From assembly GCA_031553215.1 (NCBI GenBank), contig JAVBLW010000024.1:1-17073 (forward strand): a stretch of DNA of 17,073 nucleotides. Direction: 5' to 3'. Positions within the stretch are counted from its first letter, which is position 1. Each line of letters starts with the position of its first letter. Under the pieces are notes generated by a model. That model worked only from the letters and a program-made list of their open reading frames with translations, was not told the origin of the DNA and ran no database searches. The DNA is from JAVBLW01 sp031553215 (lineage in GTDB: Bacteria; Bacillota_I; Bacilli_A; Acholeplasmatales; Anaeroplasmataceae). Below, piece by piece: positions 7,709 to 15,730 of the stretch. A program made the position numbers and the translations under genes.

Positions 7709-7737
7709 TTGATTTTATTAATGCAATTTTTTATAAA
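7709..7737 (+). promoter_or_regulatory. Sigma-A-type promoter of the GH18 gene
   Basis: TTGATT (7709-7714) and TATAAA (7732-7737) are separated by exactly 17 bases, with a start near 7744 and the AGGTG ribosome binding site shortly after. Confidence 0.55.
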
Positions 7738-7766
7738 ATTTATCCATAATAAGTATAGGTGATTCC

Positions 7767-9014
7767 ATGTTTAATAAATTATTGTTTGTTATGAACTCTG
7801 AGCAAACTTATGATTTACATATATACTATGATAATAAAAGTGAGTTTTCAAAAGAATTTTATCCTAAAGATTTAAAAGAAAACAAAGAATTAAAAGTTAC
7901 TTTAAAAAAGAAAATTATTAGAACAATAAAAATCTTTGTTGGTGGAAGTCTAATTATATTAATTCCTTATCAATTACTAACTACCGAACAAAAAAATATA
8001 TTTATTGACAATATAGAATCAGAAAATAATTCAAATATTAATGAAAATATATTTATTGAAGAAAATCAATTTAATTTGGGATATTTATTCTTTGGTACGG
8101 TTGATGAACAAATTAATTATGTAATTAAATCTAAAACAAATATTACTTCTCCTAGTTATTTTAATATAACATCGACAGGCAATCTTGAATTAAACTATCC
8201 AAATAAAAGATTTATAAATACCATGCATGATAATAATATTAAAGTTATCCCATTTTTAAGCAATCACTGGGACAGAAATAGCGGAATATCAGCACTTAAT
8301 AATATTGATAAACTTTCAAGTGATATTGCATCGGCTATTGAAGAATATAATCTTGATGGAATAAATATAGACCTTGAAAATCTTACCTCCAATGAAAAAG
8401 AAAAATATGTAAATCTTATTAAGGTACTACGAGAAAAGATTCCTAAAGACAAAGAAATATCGGTAGCTGTCGCAGCAAACCCTTATAATTACAAAACTGG
8501 ATGGCATGGTTCTTATGATTATGAAAATCTCGCGAAATACTCTGATTACCTAATAATAATGAGCTATGATGAACATTATGATGGAGGTTCTAGCGGGCCT
8601 ATTTGTAGTATAGATTTTTTTGAAAAATCAATCAAATATGCATTAACTAAAACAACTAAAGATAAAATTGTTATGGGATATGCACTATATGGTAGAATTT
8701 GGTCTACAACAAACACTAATATTAAAGGATTAGCTCTTACCAATTCAATGATAACTAAAATTAAGGAAAACTATACTACCACCTATACAATTGATAAACA
8801 AACTCAAAGTGCTAAATTAGAATTTGAAGTAAAAAATAATGATAAAAAAATAACCATTAATAATACAACATTACAAACAGGAAAGTATGTTATTTGGTAT
8901 GAAGATACGAATTCTATAAATGAAAAAAATCTTTTATTAAATCAATATAAACTAAAAGGAAAAGCGTTTTGGGCTCTTGGTCAAGAAGATACCTCAATTT
9001 GGAATAATTTTTAA
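7767..9014 (+). CDS. Membrane-anchored glycoside hydrolase family 18 protein
   Basis: 415 residues. A 49-residue polar N-terminus ending in KKK is followed by one membrane helix (about 50-71, IFVGGSLIILIPYQLL), so the catalytic domain should lie outside the cell. From about residue 105 the protein follows the GH18 barrel: YLFFGTVDEQ, then KVIPFLSNHW, the catalytic DGINIDLEN (D197, D202, E204), YLIIMSYDEHYDGG, GYALYGRIW, and a terminal AFWALGQED. The DxxDxE motif is complete, so it should be active. Spore-germination relatives (SleL/YaaH type) cut cortex muropeptides, but those carry LysM repeats, absent here. The substrate is probably peptidoglycan or a chitin-like polymer. The AGGTG site before ATG fixes the start; the long cytosolic N-terminus is unusual for the family. 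Confidence 0.88.
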   Translation: MFNKLLFVMNSEQTYDLHIYYDNKSEFSKEFYPKDLKENKELKVTLKKKIIRTIKIFVGGSLIILIPYQLLTTEQKNIFIDNIESENNSNINENIFIEENQFNLGYLFFGTVDEQINYVIKSKTNITSPSYFNITSTGNLELNYPNKRFINTMHDNNIKVIPFLSNHWDRNSGISALNNIDKLSSDIASAIEEYNLDGINIDLENLTSNEKEKYVNLIKVLREKIPKDKEISVAVAANPYNYKTGWHGSYDYENLAKYSDYLIIMSYDEHYDGGSSGPICSIDFFEKSIKYALTKTTKDKIVMGYALYGRIWSTTNTNIKGLALTNSMITKIKENYTTTYTIDKQTQSAKLEFEVKNNDKKITINNTTLQTGKYVIWYEDTNSINEKNLLLNQYKLKGKAFWALGQEDTSIWNNF

Positions 9015-9028
9015 TACGCTTTTCCTTT
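8955..9028. repeat. 13-bp perfect inverted repeat across the end of the GH18 gene
   Basis: AAAGGAAAAGCGT (8955-8967) lies inside the coding region and its exact reverse complement ACGCTTTTCCTTT (9016-9028) just after the stop, 48 bases apart. No T-run follows directly. It may shape the mRNA 3' end between two convergent genes. Confidence 0.45.
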
Positions 9029-9039
9029 ATATAATTATT

Positions 9040-9762
9040 TTATGATTTCAATGGTCTAATTTTTATTCTAACTAACTTTTTATAGTTTTTTATTAACTGC
9101 TCTCTTTTAAATGGTTTGCCGTGCCCTGGGTATATTTTTGGTAAATTAAGTTCTATCATTCTTTGCCAAGATAAAATATAGTCTTCTTTGTTTTCAATAT
9201 ATAAAATGTTATTGTTTTTACTTGCTGGGCCACTCATCGCTGCATCTCCACAAAACAAATATCTACCTTCAATAATTAAACCTACATTATCTCTTGTATG
9301 ACCAGGAAGAAAAACGTGCTTAGCATTAATTTTGTACTTTTCGAAATTAAACTGCGGATCATCTAAATATATAGGATGATTAAGGTGATTAATCGAAGGA
9401 AACTTGTGTTTCCCTTTCCCAATTAATCGCATAAAATTGCAAATGAAATGTGCATATAAAGAGGACGTTCCTCCGTCAAAACGATTATGCCCATCTTTAA
9501 GTCTTTGTTCCGTTTCTTTAGATATAAAAACCTGAATCATTGGATTATCTTCTAATATCTTTTTCAAAAATCCTACATGATCATCGTGAGCATGAGTCAA
9601 AAATATATATTTTATATCATTCAATGATAGCGAATTTCTTTTCAATTTTTTTAAAAATTTTGTATACCCATCAGGATAGCCTGTATCAATCATCAGATAG
9701 CCAGCTTCAATTTTAATTAGATACTGATTAATTGCAATACTACCAAAGTTAATTAATTCCAT
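9040..9762 (-). CDS. Metallo-beta-lactamase-fold hydrolase
   Basis: 240 residues from the preferred start. It has the zinc site THAHDDH (H57, H59, D61, H62), LPGHTRDN, FCGDAA and a final YPGHGKP, the full set expected for a two-metal MBL hydrolase of the glyoxalase II/lactonase-like type. The substrate cannot be told from the sequence. Three in-frame starts exist: TTG at 9783, ATG at 9768 (overlapping the upstream TGA as ATGA) and ATG at 9762. AAGGAG lies one base before 9768 and seven before 9762, so 9762 fits best, while the ATGA overlap keeps 9768 possible. Either way it is translationally coupled to the hydrolase upstream. Confidence 0.88.
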   Translation of the reverse strand: MELINFGSIAINQYLIKIEAGYLMIDTGYPDGYTKFLKKLKRNSLSLNDIKYIFLTHAHDDHVGFLKKILEDNPMIQVFISKETEQRLKDGHNRFDGGTSSLYAHFICNFMRLIGKGKHKFPSINHLNHPIYLDDPQFNFEKYKINAKHVFLPGHTRDNVGLIIEGRYLFCGDAAMSGPASKNNNILYIENKEDYILSWQRMIELNLPKIYPGHGKPFKREQLIKNYKKLVRIKIRPLKS

Positions 9763-9764
9763 AG

Positions 9765-10607
9765 TCATACTCCTTCTATCCAACTAAGGGTTGTTTTATT
9801 CATTTCTTCTCTTGTCAGTTTGCACTTTTTTGAATACTTTCTTTCAATCCTAAATAGCATTTTCATCCTAAAAGAAATTTTCGGAAGCATAAAATGACTA
9901 ATATATTTATAAGTTTTATGTTGGCTTACTTTTTGATTTGATTCATTTAATTCTTTCATAATTATGTTTGCAGCCTTTTCGGATTCCCAAACAGTATCAT
10001 TTAAACTTGAAAACATTAGTATAGGACAACTTATCTTGTTAATTTGAATCAATGAGTTTCGATTTATAACTTTATCATCATTAAACTTTCGCAAAGTTAA
10101 TTCCTTATGTGCAAAAAACTCCTTTTTAGTATCGAATTCACGAATTTTATACCCTGTGAAATCAATTCCAATATCTTTATAAGACCAACAAGAAGTTCCT
10201 GAAGGTTGGCCCTTTGATGTCAATCCTTCACTAACAAAGTATGACGGTGATCTCATTATCATAAAACTAACATCTTTACAATAAATAGCTGTTAACAACG
10301 CTAATTCAGATCCCTTAGATAAACTATCAATACCAATTTTTTGATACCCTTGTTTTTTCAACCATATTATTGCATTTAAAATATACTCTACTGGTATTAA
10401 TGCTAGAGAATTAGGAGTTTCTTTAGTTTTAAAAAATCCAACAGCGAGTGAATCTATTCCATTTTGCTTATAAAAATTTGCAATTATTGAGGCATTCTTT
10501 ATACCACCATCACTACCTGTTATGGTGATAACAACTTTTTCTTTTTCAAGATTTTTGCTGTACAAACGACCATGGAAGCCTTCATTTTTAACAGTAGTTT
10601 TAATCAT
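9765..10607 (-). CDS. Alpha/beta hydrolase of the BAAT/acyl-CoA thioesterase C-terminal type
   Basis: 280 residues. The nucleophile elbow reads GIDSLSKGSELALLTA, like the SKG-E elbow of the bile-acid-CoA N-acyltransferase/acyl-CoA thioesterase family, with S97 the likely nucleophile. D204 (SLNDTVW) and H238 (YISHFMLP) complete a triad. Family members act on acyl thioesters or on drug-like esters; here the substrate is unknown. The first residue of the elbow is Ser rather than Gly. GAGGAGG seven bases upstream supports the ATG. It is the middle gene of the regulator-hydrolase-MBL operon, 38 bases after the regulator, suggesting that both enzymes answer to a ligand sensed by that regulator. Confidence 0.85.
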   Translation of the reverse strand: MIKTTVKNEGFHGRLYSKNLEKEKVVITITGSDGGIKNASIIANFYKQNGIDSLAVGFFKTKETPNSLALIPVEYILNAIIWLKKQGYQKIGIDSLSKGSELALLTAIYCKDVSFMIMRSPSYFVSEGLTSKGQPSGTSCWSYKDIGIDFTGYKIREFDTKKEFFAHKELTLRKFNDDKVINRNSLIQINKISCPILMFSSLNDTVWESEKAANIIMKELNESNQKVSQHKTYKYISHFMLPKISFRMKMLFRIERKYSKKCKLTREEMNKTTLSWIEGV

Positions 10608-10645
10608 AGTACTTCCTCCTCAATAATTACATCTCCTACTGTATA

Positions 10646-11506
10646 TTATAACTTATCTTTTACCGGAATCCAAATTCCACTTTCATAACTTGATTTTGTA
10701 CAATCACCAGCAGAATACCATTCTAAATTCATACCTAGAGATATCTCAAAATCAGGATTATTTGGTAACCATTCTTTAAATATCTTTGTATTAATAGTTT
10801 GCATTGCTCCTGGTAATAATCCAACACATCTAAACTTTGCCCATTTTGATGAAGGTATTTCATATATTTTCATATCACTTGGAATATCTCCATCTTTATA
10901 AACTCCTGCAATAATATATCTGAACTTGCCTTTTTCATCTACATCATCTAAGCAGACCCCAAATTCACCAATACTATATCTATCAAATAATTCCTTATTA
11001 TTAGAGTAATCCTGCATAACCTCAGACCAAAATTTAGGTATTTCAACATATGAGTTATCAAAATTAAAAATTCTTTCAAATCCAATAACCTTAAAGCCAC
11101 CCATTTCTTCAATTACAAAATCCATATTATTTCCTCCTTGTATTGTAATTTTAATTTTCAGAGGTAAAAAGATATTTATGTTCTTTGGATTTGTCCTAAT
11201 TTGCATTGGTGTTTGATTATGAAATTTATTAAAAGCCTTTGAAAAGCTTTCTGGAGTTTCATATCCATATTTAAAGGCTATATCAATAATTTTATCTTTA
11301 CTATATGCTATATCCACGGCCGCAAGATATAGCTTTCTATTTCTAATATATTCAGCTATTGAATAACCAGTCATAAATCTAAAACCTGTTTGCAAATATA
11401 GGGGAGATATACCTACTTCATTACTAACCTGATCAATTACATTATTTTCAGATAAATGTTCTTCGATATAATCTATTGCTTTTCTAATACTTACTACCAA
11501 ATCCAT
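10646..11506 (-). CDS. AraC-family regulator fused to a GyrI-like ligand-binding domain
   Basis: 286 residues. Residues about 1-105 form the two helix-turn-helix units of an AraC DNA-binding domain (AIDYIEEHL, VGISPLYLQTGFRFMTG, IAFKYGYETPESFSKAF). From about 127 a GyrI-like (SOUL/Rob-type) domain follows (MDFVIEEMGGFKVIGFER ... WIPVKDKL), which in relatives binds small hydrophobic or cationic compounds. An in-frame GTG at 11527 is possible, but AAAGG lies nine bases before the ATG at 11506. A TATAAT on the minus strand at 11595-11600 is the likely -10. It probably controls its own operon with the two hydrolases. The sequence joining the two domains also holds a strong internal ribosome binding site. 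Confidence 0.9.
   Translation of the reverse strand: MDLVVSIRKAIDYIEEHLSENNVIDQVSNEVGISPLYLQTGFRFMTGYSIAEYIRNRKLYLAAVDIAYSKDKIIDIAFKYGYETPESFSKAFNKFHNQTPMQIRTNPKNINIFLPLKIKITIQGGNNMDFVIEEMGGFKVIGFERIFNFDNSYVEIPKFWSEVMQDYSNNKELFDRYSIGEFGVCLDDVDEKGKFRYIIAGVYKDGDIPSDMKIYEIPSSKWAKFRCVGLLPGAMQTINTKIFKEWLPNNPDFEISLGMNLEWYSAGDCTKSSYESGIWIPVKDKL
11123..11139 (-). promoter_or_regulatory. Internal ribosome binding site and ATG inside the AraC-GyrI gene
   Basis: AAGGAGG (11133-11139) lies seven bases before an in-frame ATG at 11125, exactly at the start of the GyrI-like domain. It encodes the linker QGGNNM. Initiation here would give a separate 159-residue effector-binding protein. Confidence 0.5.
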
Positions 11507-11658
11507 ATATATCATCCTTTCTACCACTAACTATATTTTAGAGGTAAAACTAATTTAAATCCTGTCATTTTTGTATATATTTTTGTCTGTTTTTATTATA
11601 ACATTATTTCATTATTATTATTTTCAATTATACTAAAATAATTAAATAAAAGAAAAAA

Positions 11659-11689
11659 CCTAATTTAGAACTATTAAGTCTAAATTAGG
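11659..11689 (-). terminator. Terminator of the GNAT gene
   Basis: A perfect 11-bp stem (CCTAATTTAGA with TCTAAATTAGG, loop of nine) is followed on the minus strand by TTTTTTCTTTT. It lies 15 bases after the acetyltransferase stop and separates that gene from the AraC operon. Confidence 0.85.
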
Positions 11690-11703
11690 CAGCATTATAA
11701 TTT

Positions 11704-12270
11704 CTATCCTTTTCTTATTTCAAAATATGAATCGTAGTTAGTTCCATCATGACCAATTAAATTATTAACTGATTGAACAAAACCTAATTTAATCAAAGCA
11801 TTAATTCTTTCTTTTGCAGTAGAAATTGCCTTTGTTGCTATTCTATCACATTCGAACATTTCGTAAGTATCATTAATTATTAAACCTAAAATTCCAATTA
11901 TGAATTCTTCTTTTTCATATTCACTTTTTAAATCAATTCTTAATAAACCTACATTATCAAAGTAATCTTTTGCTTTTCTATGAAATAACTCAATTGTTCC
12001 AATTGCTTTATTTTCTTTCTTACTAAAGATAGTCCATCTTACATAGTGTTTTTTATTATATGATTCATCCCACATTTTAATTGCATTATCCATTTTTTCT
12101 AATGTATCATAATGAAATTTATCTCCATGGCAATTATCACTATTAAATAAAGGTAATGATAACTTATCTGAGTACACTTCTAATAAGTCAGCAATTTCAT
12201 TATTTGTGCTTTGCTTTAATAACCATTTTTCATTTTCAAAAGTTGGTACATATTGATATACATCTTTCAT
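11704..12270 (-). CDS. GNAT-family N-acetyltransferase (RimJ/RimL-like)
   Basis: 188 residues. The order of elements fits GNAT: RWTIFSKKENKAIGTIELF (strands 2-3), NVGLLRIDLKSEY (strand 4), the acetyl-CoA helix region FIIGILGLIIND, and ERINALIKLGFVQ with the typical LGF ending. The usual RxxGxG loop is not visible (EYEKEEF sits there), so acetyl-CoA binding may be weak or altered. The acceptor is unknown; small relatives modify protein N-termini, antibiotics or polyamines. AGGAGA eight bases upstream supports the ATG. It is a single-gene unit with its own promoter and terminator, divergent from the AlkX-like gene. Confidence 0.8.
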   Translation of the reverse strand: MKDVYQYVPTFENEKWLLKQSTNNEIADLLEVYSDKLSLPLFNSDNCHGDKFHYDTLEKMDNAIKMWDESYNKKHYVRWTIFSKKENKAIGTIELFHRKAKDYFDNVGLLRIDLKSEYEKEEFIIGILGLIINDTYEMFECDRIATKAISTAKERINALIKLGFVQSVNNLIGHDGTNYDSYFEIRKG

Positions 12271-12294
12271 ACTAAAAATCTCCTATTCGTAAAT

Positions 12295-12300
12295 ATTATA
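12295..12300 (-). promoter_or_regulatory. Extended -10 of the GNAT gene
   Basis: TGATATAAT on the minus strand is a consensus extended -10, with TTTAAA 16 bases upstream as a weak -35. It lies in the 107-base divergent gap. The plus-strand gene has a TATAAA in the same gap but no clear -35. Confidence 0.45.
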
Positions 12301-12377
12301 TCATTTTCCATATAAATTTAAAGACATCTTGTGTACTATAAAAATTAATTATAAAATAAAGTAAATGAGGTGTTTGT

Positions 12378-13580
12378 ATGACGGAAATCAATATAACATT
12401 AGAAGAGCTAAAAAATTTTTATGTAAATTATCATGGATTTTATAATGATTCAATTAAAACAATCGAAGATTTTTTTAATCGGATTCCTTCCATTCAATAT
12501 GATCCATTAGATGTTATAGGAAGAAATGCTGATTTAGTTCTATTTTCAAGAATTAAAGATTATAAAAAAGAAATGCTACATACTAGTTTATATTCTTCAC
12601 ATCTTTTAATTGATGGTTGGGATAAGCAAATGGGAATCTTTGAATCAAAATATTTTAATAACTATAAGTATATAAGAGATAAACAAGTAAAAATGATTAC
12701 TAAGCATATAAAAGGAAAAGGGTTAGATTATATTTTTGAATATATCCCCTTTGTAATTGATTATATTAAAACAAATGGTTCTTCCGCATCTAATAAGATA
12801 CCACTACCTAAAGTAGAAAATTCTACTTGGAGACATTCGAATACCTCAAGTATCGTATGTGATTACCTATATAATCAAGGAATACTTGGAATTAGTAATA
12901 AAAAGGGTGTTATTAGAGAATACGATTTAATTGAAAATATTATTAGTTTCAATAAACAAGACAACTATATCTGTAAAGATATTAATGATTTTTATAGTTG
13001 GTTTTATAAAAGAAGGATTTCTAATGTTGGTGCACTTTGGAATAAGAATGGAACTGCTTGGTTAGGATCTGAGCTTGAAAAAACCGATTTAAGAAAAATT
13101 ATATTAAAATATTTATTAGATAATAATGAATTGATTAAACTAAACGTTGAAAACATTAAAGAACCTTTTTATATTAATGTTGAAGATGAAAAATATTTAT
13201 TCAAAGAAATAAATAATAATAAAGCTGTATTTATTGCTCCTCTTGATAGTTTTATATGGGATAGGAAACTAATAAAAACTATTTTTGATTTTGACTATAG
13301 TTGGGAAGTATATGTTCCAGTAGATAAAAGAAAATATGGTTATTATGTATTGCCAGTAATGATTGGAAATACATTTGTAGGTAGGTTTGAACCAGTAGTT
13401 ACTAGAAAAGGTGAAACCTTGACTATAAAAAATTGGTGGTGGGAGAATGATTACATTCCTACTTTATATGATATTGATTTAATTATTGATGAATTTAAAA
13501 GATTATCGATTTTCTTAGAGACCAAAAATATTAATTTAAAAGAGATAAATAAAAAATTAGATATATTAAACAAAAAATAA
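12378..13580 (+). CDS. AlkX/YcaQ-type DNA glycosylase (winged-helix HTH_42 family)
   Basis: 400 residues, the family's usual length. The region RIPSIQYDPLDVIGRNADLVLFSRI carries the Q-x-D motif (Q40, D42) that marks the AlkX/YcaQ branch, as against Q-x-Q in AlkZ. Winged-helix domains follow, with the family's late APLDSFIWDRK, YYVLPVMIGNTFVGRF and NWWWEN segments. Known members unhook interstrand crosslinks or remove bulky alkyl adducts from DNA; some protect their host from its own genotoxin. It is a plus-strand single gene with GAGGTG before the ATG. Its neighbour beyond the shared terminator is the CdtB-like island, but whether they are linked in function is unknown. Confidence 0.88.
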   Translation: MTEINITLEELKNFYVNYHGFYNDSIKTIEDFFNRIPSIQYDPLDVIGRNADLVLFSRIKDYKKEMLHTSLYSSHLLIDGWDKQMGIFESKYFNNYKYIRDKQVKMITKHIKGKGLDYIFEYIPFVIDYIKTNGSSASNKIPLPKVENSTWRHSNTSSIVCDYLYNQGILGISNKKGVIREYDLIENIISFNKQDNYICKDINDFYSWFYKRRISNVGALWNKNGTAWLGSELEKTDLRKIILKYLLDNNELIKLNVENIKEPFYINVEDEKYLFKEINNNKAVFIAPLDSFIWDRKLIKTIFDFDYSWEVYVPVDKRKYGYYVLPVMIGNTFVGRFEPVVTRKGETLTIKNWWWENDYIPTLYDIDLIIDEFKRLSIFLETKNINLKEINKKLDILNKK

Positions 13581-13607
13581 TTCCTTAATTTAAAGGAATT
13601 ATTTTTT
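13572..13607. terminator. Bidirectional terminator between convergent genes
   Basis: A perfect 15-bp stem, AAAAAATAATTCCTT and its complement, surrounds a six-base loop. A- and T-runs on the two sides let it end both the AlkX-like gene (its left arm overlaps that stop codon) and the 483-residue gene ending at 13610. Confidence 0.9.
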
Positions 13608-13609
13608 AC

Positions 13610-15061
13610 TTATTCTACTATTGCTGAATCATCACCTGTAGACATTTTTAAGAATTCTTTAGGGAAATACTTATCTACCCACATCTCTGCAAGTTGAGAT
13701 TTAGTTATTGGTTTTAAATAAAAATTAATCGGTACTCCTAATTCTCCTTGAAGTGCTTTATCAATATAATCTTCAAAAGCTGTCATCATAGAGTTTATAT
13801 CTAAAATACTATTATTATGTTCATCTAAATCACCAAGAGCGGATAAGACACTTTCAACTTTAGTATTTTGCATAGCAAGCATTTGTTGACCTTTTCTTGC
13901 TGCAGCTGCTGATGCATCTACTGAATCTTTTGTAGCTGATGTAGAATTTTGTAATTTAGCTAAATCATCCATGGCTGATTTTCCATCAAAACTTGTAAAT
14001 TCTTTTACTGCGATCTTTACTTGATTAGATTTTATTGATGGAATAGAACCGCGAGTCGTAAGCGTACAATGTGCCGAAATACTTTGAGAACTAAATAAGT
14101 CTTTAACATCATTTGAAACCGAACGACTTACTCCAAACCCTCCTGCAGCATCAGCAATCCAGCATTTCATTTTAATTTGAGCTTGTAAGCTTTCAGCTAA
14201 AGAATACATTTTTTCTGTTGAAATAGTTGTTGACTCATTTAATATATGAACCATTCCTACAAAACAAGAACCATAGGTTGCACCTGACAGTATATTCATA
14301 GATGCTTCTTCTTCTGTTTGTGCTTCATTTGCAATTTGGGTCAGTGATGCATAATCGTTTGTTTTTATTTTATCGTTTGGATACATAGAATTCCAAACTC
14401 TTATACCCTTATCAACATCAATAATACATGGAGCTAATAATAATGCATCTTTATGGGTACAGCTTGCTGATATTACAAGTGTTCCTTGCATTTTATGTCT
14501 AGAATATTGACTATGTATTTGACTTTGTGCAGCCTTACTAGCAGAATCTGATATGCTATTTCCTAAATATCTAAATTCTGAACTTACAAAATTTTGAACT
14601 GATTGTGCTTGTGTATTTGAACTTTGACTATTACTATCAAATGAGAAATATTGAACGTTTAGATTTAATGAATCAGCCGATAATGGCATTTTTTTAATAT
14701 CAGTTCTATTATAATCTAGTGGACTTTCCCAGTTTGTGCTTATAATAGGTGTCGCATACATTTTTTGAATTTCTTTTTTTGCGGCTATTTTTATTTTTGC
14801 ATAGTCAACCGCAGCTTTTTCAATTTCCTTACTAATCTCTTTACATTCCTCGGCTATCTGTTGAGTATTAATTCCTAGATTAGCAACTTCTTGGATAGTC
14901 ATGTCCATACTTCTTCTTAAAGAAATTAGTGAATTAAGTTCATCCTCTGCTCTATCTGCAGGAGCTTGAATTTGACTTATTTTTTGAATATGTTCTAGTT
15001 TTTTTGGTGAAACAATATTACCTAGAACTAGTGATGGATCGTAAGGTATAACTGATGGCAT
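13610..15061 (-). CDS. 483-residue protein of unrecognised family, likely partner of the CdtB-like nuclease
   Basis: The protein begins MPSVIPYDPSLVLGNIVSPK and has no signal peptide or membrane helix. Residues about 25-110 are helical and probably coiled coil. The middle (about 185-350) alternates short strands with Ser/Thr/Ala-rich turns (GTLVISASCTHKDALLLAP, SGATYGSCFVGMVHIL, GGFGVSRSVSND). Residues about 350-430 form a further Ala-rich helical stretch, and the end is acidic (STGDDSAIVE). The soluble helical-plus-strand layout would suit a delivery, structural or pore-related subunit, but no named domain is recognisable. AAGGAG precedes the ATG by eight bases. It starts 15 bases after the decayed nuclease copy, so it lies in the same operon. 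The Ser- and Ala-rich composition differs from the Lys/Asn/Ile-rich neighbours. Confidence 0.8.
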   Translation of the reverse strand: MPSVIPYDPSLVLGNIVSPKKLEHIQKISQIQAPADRAEDELNSLISLRRSMDMTIQEVANLGINTQQIAEECKEISKEIEKAAVDYAKIKIAAKKEIQKMYATPIISTNWESPLDYNRTDIKKMPLSADSLNLNVQYFSFDSNSQSSNTQAQSVQNFVSSEFRYLGNSISDSASKAAQSQIHSQYSRHKMQGTLVISASCTHKDALLLAPCIIDVDKGIRVWNSMYPNDKIKTNDYASLTQIANEAQTEEEASMNILSGATYGSCFVGMVHILNESTTISTEKMYSLAESLQAQIKMKCWIADAAGGFGVSRSVSNDVKDLFSSQSISAHCTLTTRGSIPSIKSNQVKIAVKEFTSFDGKSAMDDLAKLQNSTSATKDSVDASAAAARKGQQMLAMQNTKVESVLSALGDLDEHNNSILDINSMMTAFEDYIDKALQGELGVPINFYLKPITKSQLAEMWVDKYFPKEFLKMSTGDDSAIVE

Positions 15062-15076
15062 TTAAACCACTCCTTT

Positions 15077-15707
15077 CTAAATGTTAATTTCTATAATAAT
15101 TGGCAAATGATCACTTCCAGTAGCAGGTATTATATATTCTATAGAATTGATTATATTCGCATCAAATGAACACAATGCAAAATCTAATATTTTTCCACTG
15201 TTGTGTGTTGGAACTGAAGTATATTTGATAAAATATTTACCTCTAACATTTTTTAATATTTTTTCTGGGGTATTATTAAAGTCACCCATTAATATCCATT
15301 CATTAAAATATATCCAGTCGTTAATTTGTTGTAGCGTGCATTGTTGCTACTAAAACAATTTTCCCAGATATATTTATGAAGGTAAATAAACAGGGTCTTC
15401 TTAAATCATATGGATAGTATGAACTGATTATTGAATTACTATTATCATTTAATATCCCAAGTGAACAACGAGGATTAATCACTCCTTGTTGGGGTTCAAA
15501 ATAAAAATTAAATTTATGTGGTCTAGTGCTTGTACCATAATTTATTTGTCCATCTTTTATTCTATTAATCCAATCATATGGATTTCCCAATTCCTGGATT
15601 AACAATATAATATTATCCACACCATTACCGAACAGTTGTGCGTGTATTGGTTCAATTTTACCCATCGCATTTCCTTAACAGTTCCATGTTATAATTCTAT
15701 ATTTCAT
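15077..15707 (-). pseudogene. Decayed second copy of the CdtB-like nuclease
   Basis: Aligned by eye with the intact gene upstream. GAGGAAAATAATAA precedes an ATG at 15707 giving MKYRIITWNC, then TAA (15675-15677) where the intact copy has CAA (SWNCQG): a nonsense change at codon 11. Reading on, GNAMGKIEP ... IQELGNPYDWINRIKDG ... VATMHATTN follows the paralogue closely until TAA at 15321. The frame then shifts and the segment between the MHAT motif and NEWILMGDFNN is shortened by some 16 codons, so a deletion of non-triplet length occurred near 15320-15335. The 3' part (GDFNNTPEK, KILDFAL, GSDHLPIIIEINI) is intact. Two fragments (15321-15665 and 15077-15289) can look like separate genes but are parts of this one. 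Confidence 0.85.
15330..15356. repeat. 27-bp exact repeat shared by the two nuclease copies (this copy in the pseudogene)
   Basis: The same 27 bases occur at 15330-15356 and 16040-16066, covering the codons for VLVATMHAT around the catalytic His. Elsewhere the two copies differ clearly. The repeat begins at the deletion junction of the pseudogene. Confidence 0.75.
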
Positions 15708-15730
15708 TTATTATTTTCCTCATTATATAT

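Noticed and set aside
8264..8452. 62-codon minus-strand ORF inside the GH18 gene
   Set aside because: It covers the reverse of the catalytic motif region and has no family features.
15147..15353. 68-codon plus-strand ORF across the nuclease pseudogene
   Set aside because: Antisense to coding remnants whose protein similarity to the intact copy is clear.
15321..15665. Separate 114-residue gene
   Set aside because: It is the middle of the decayed nuclease copy; the real start with a ribosome binding site is at 15707, followed by a nonsense codon.
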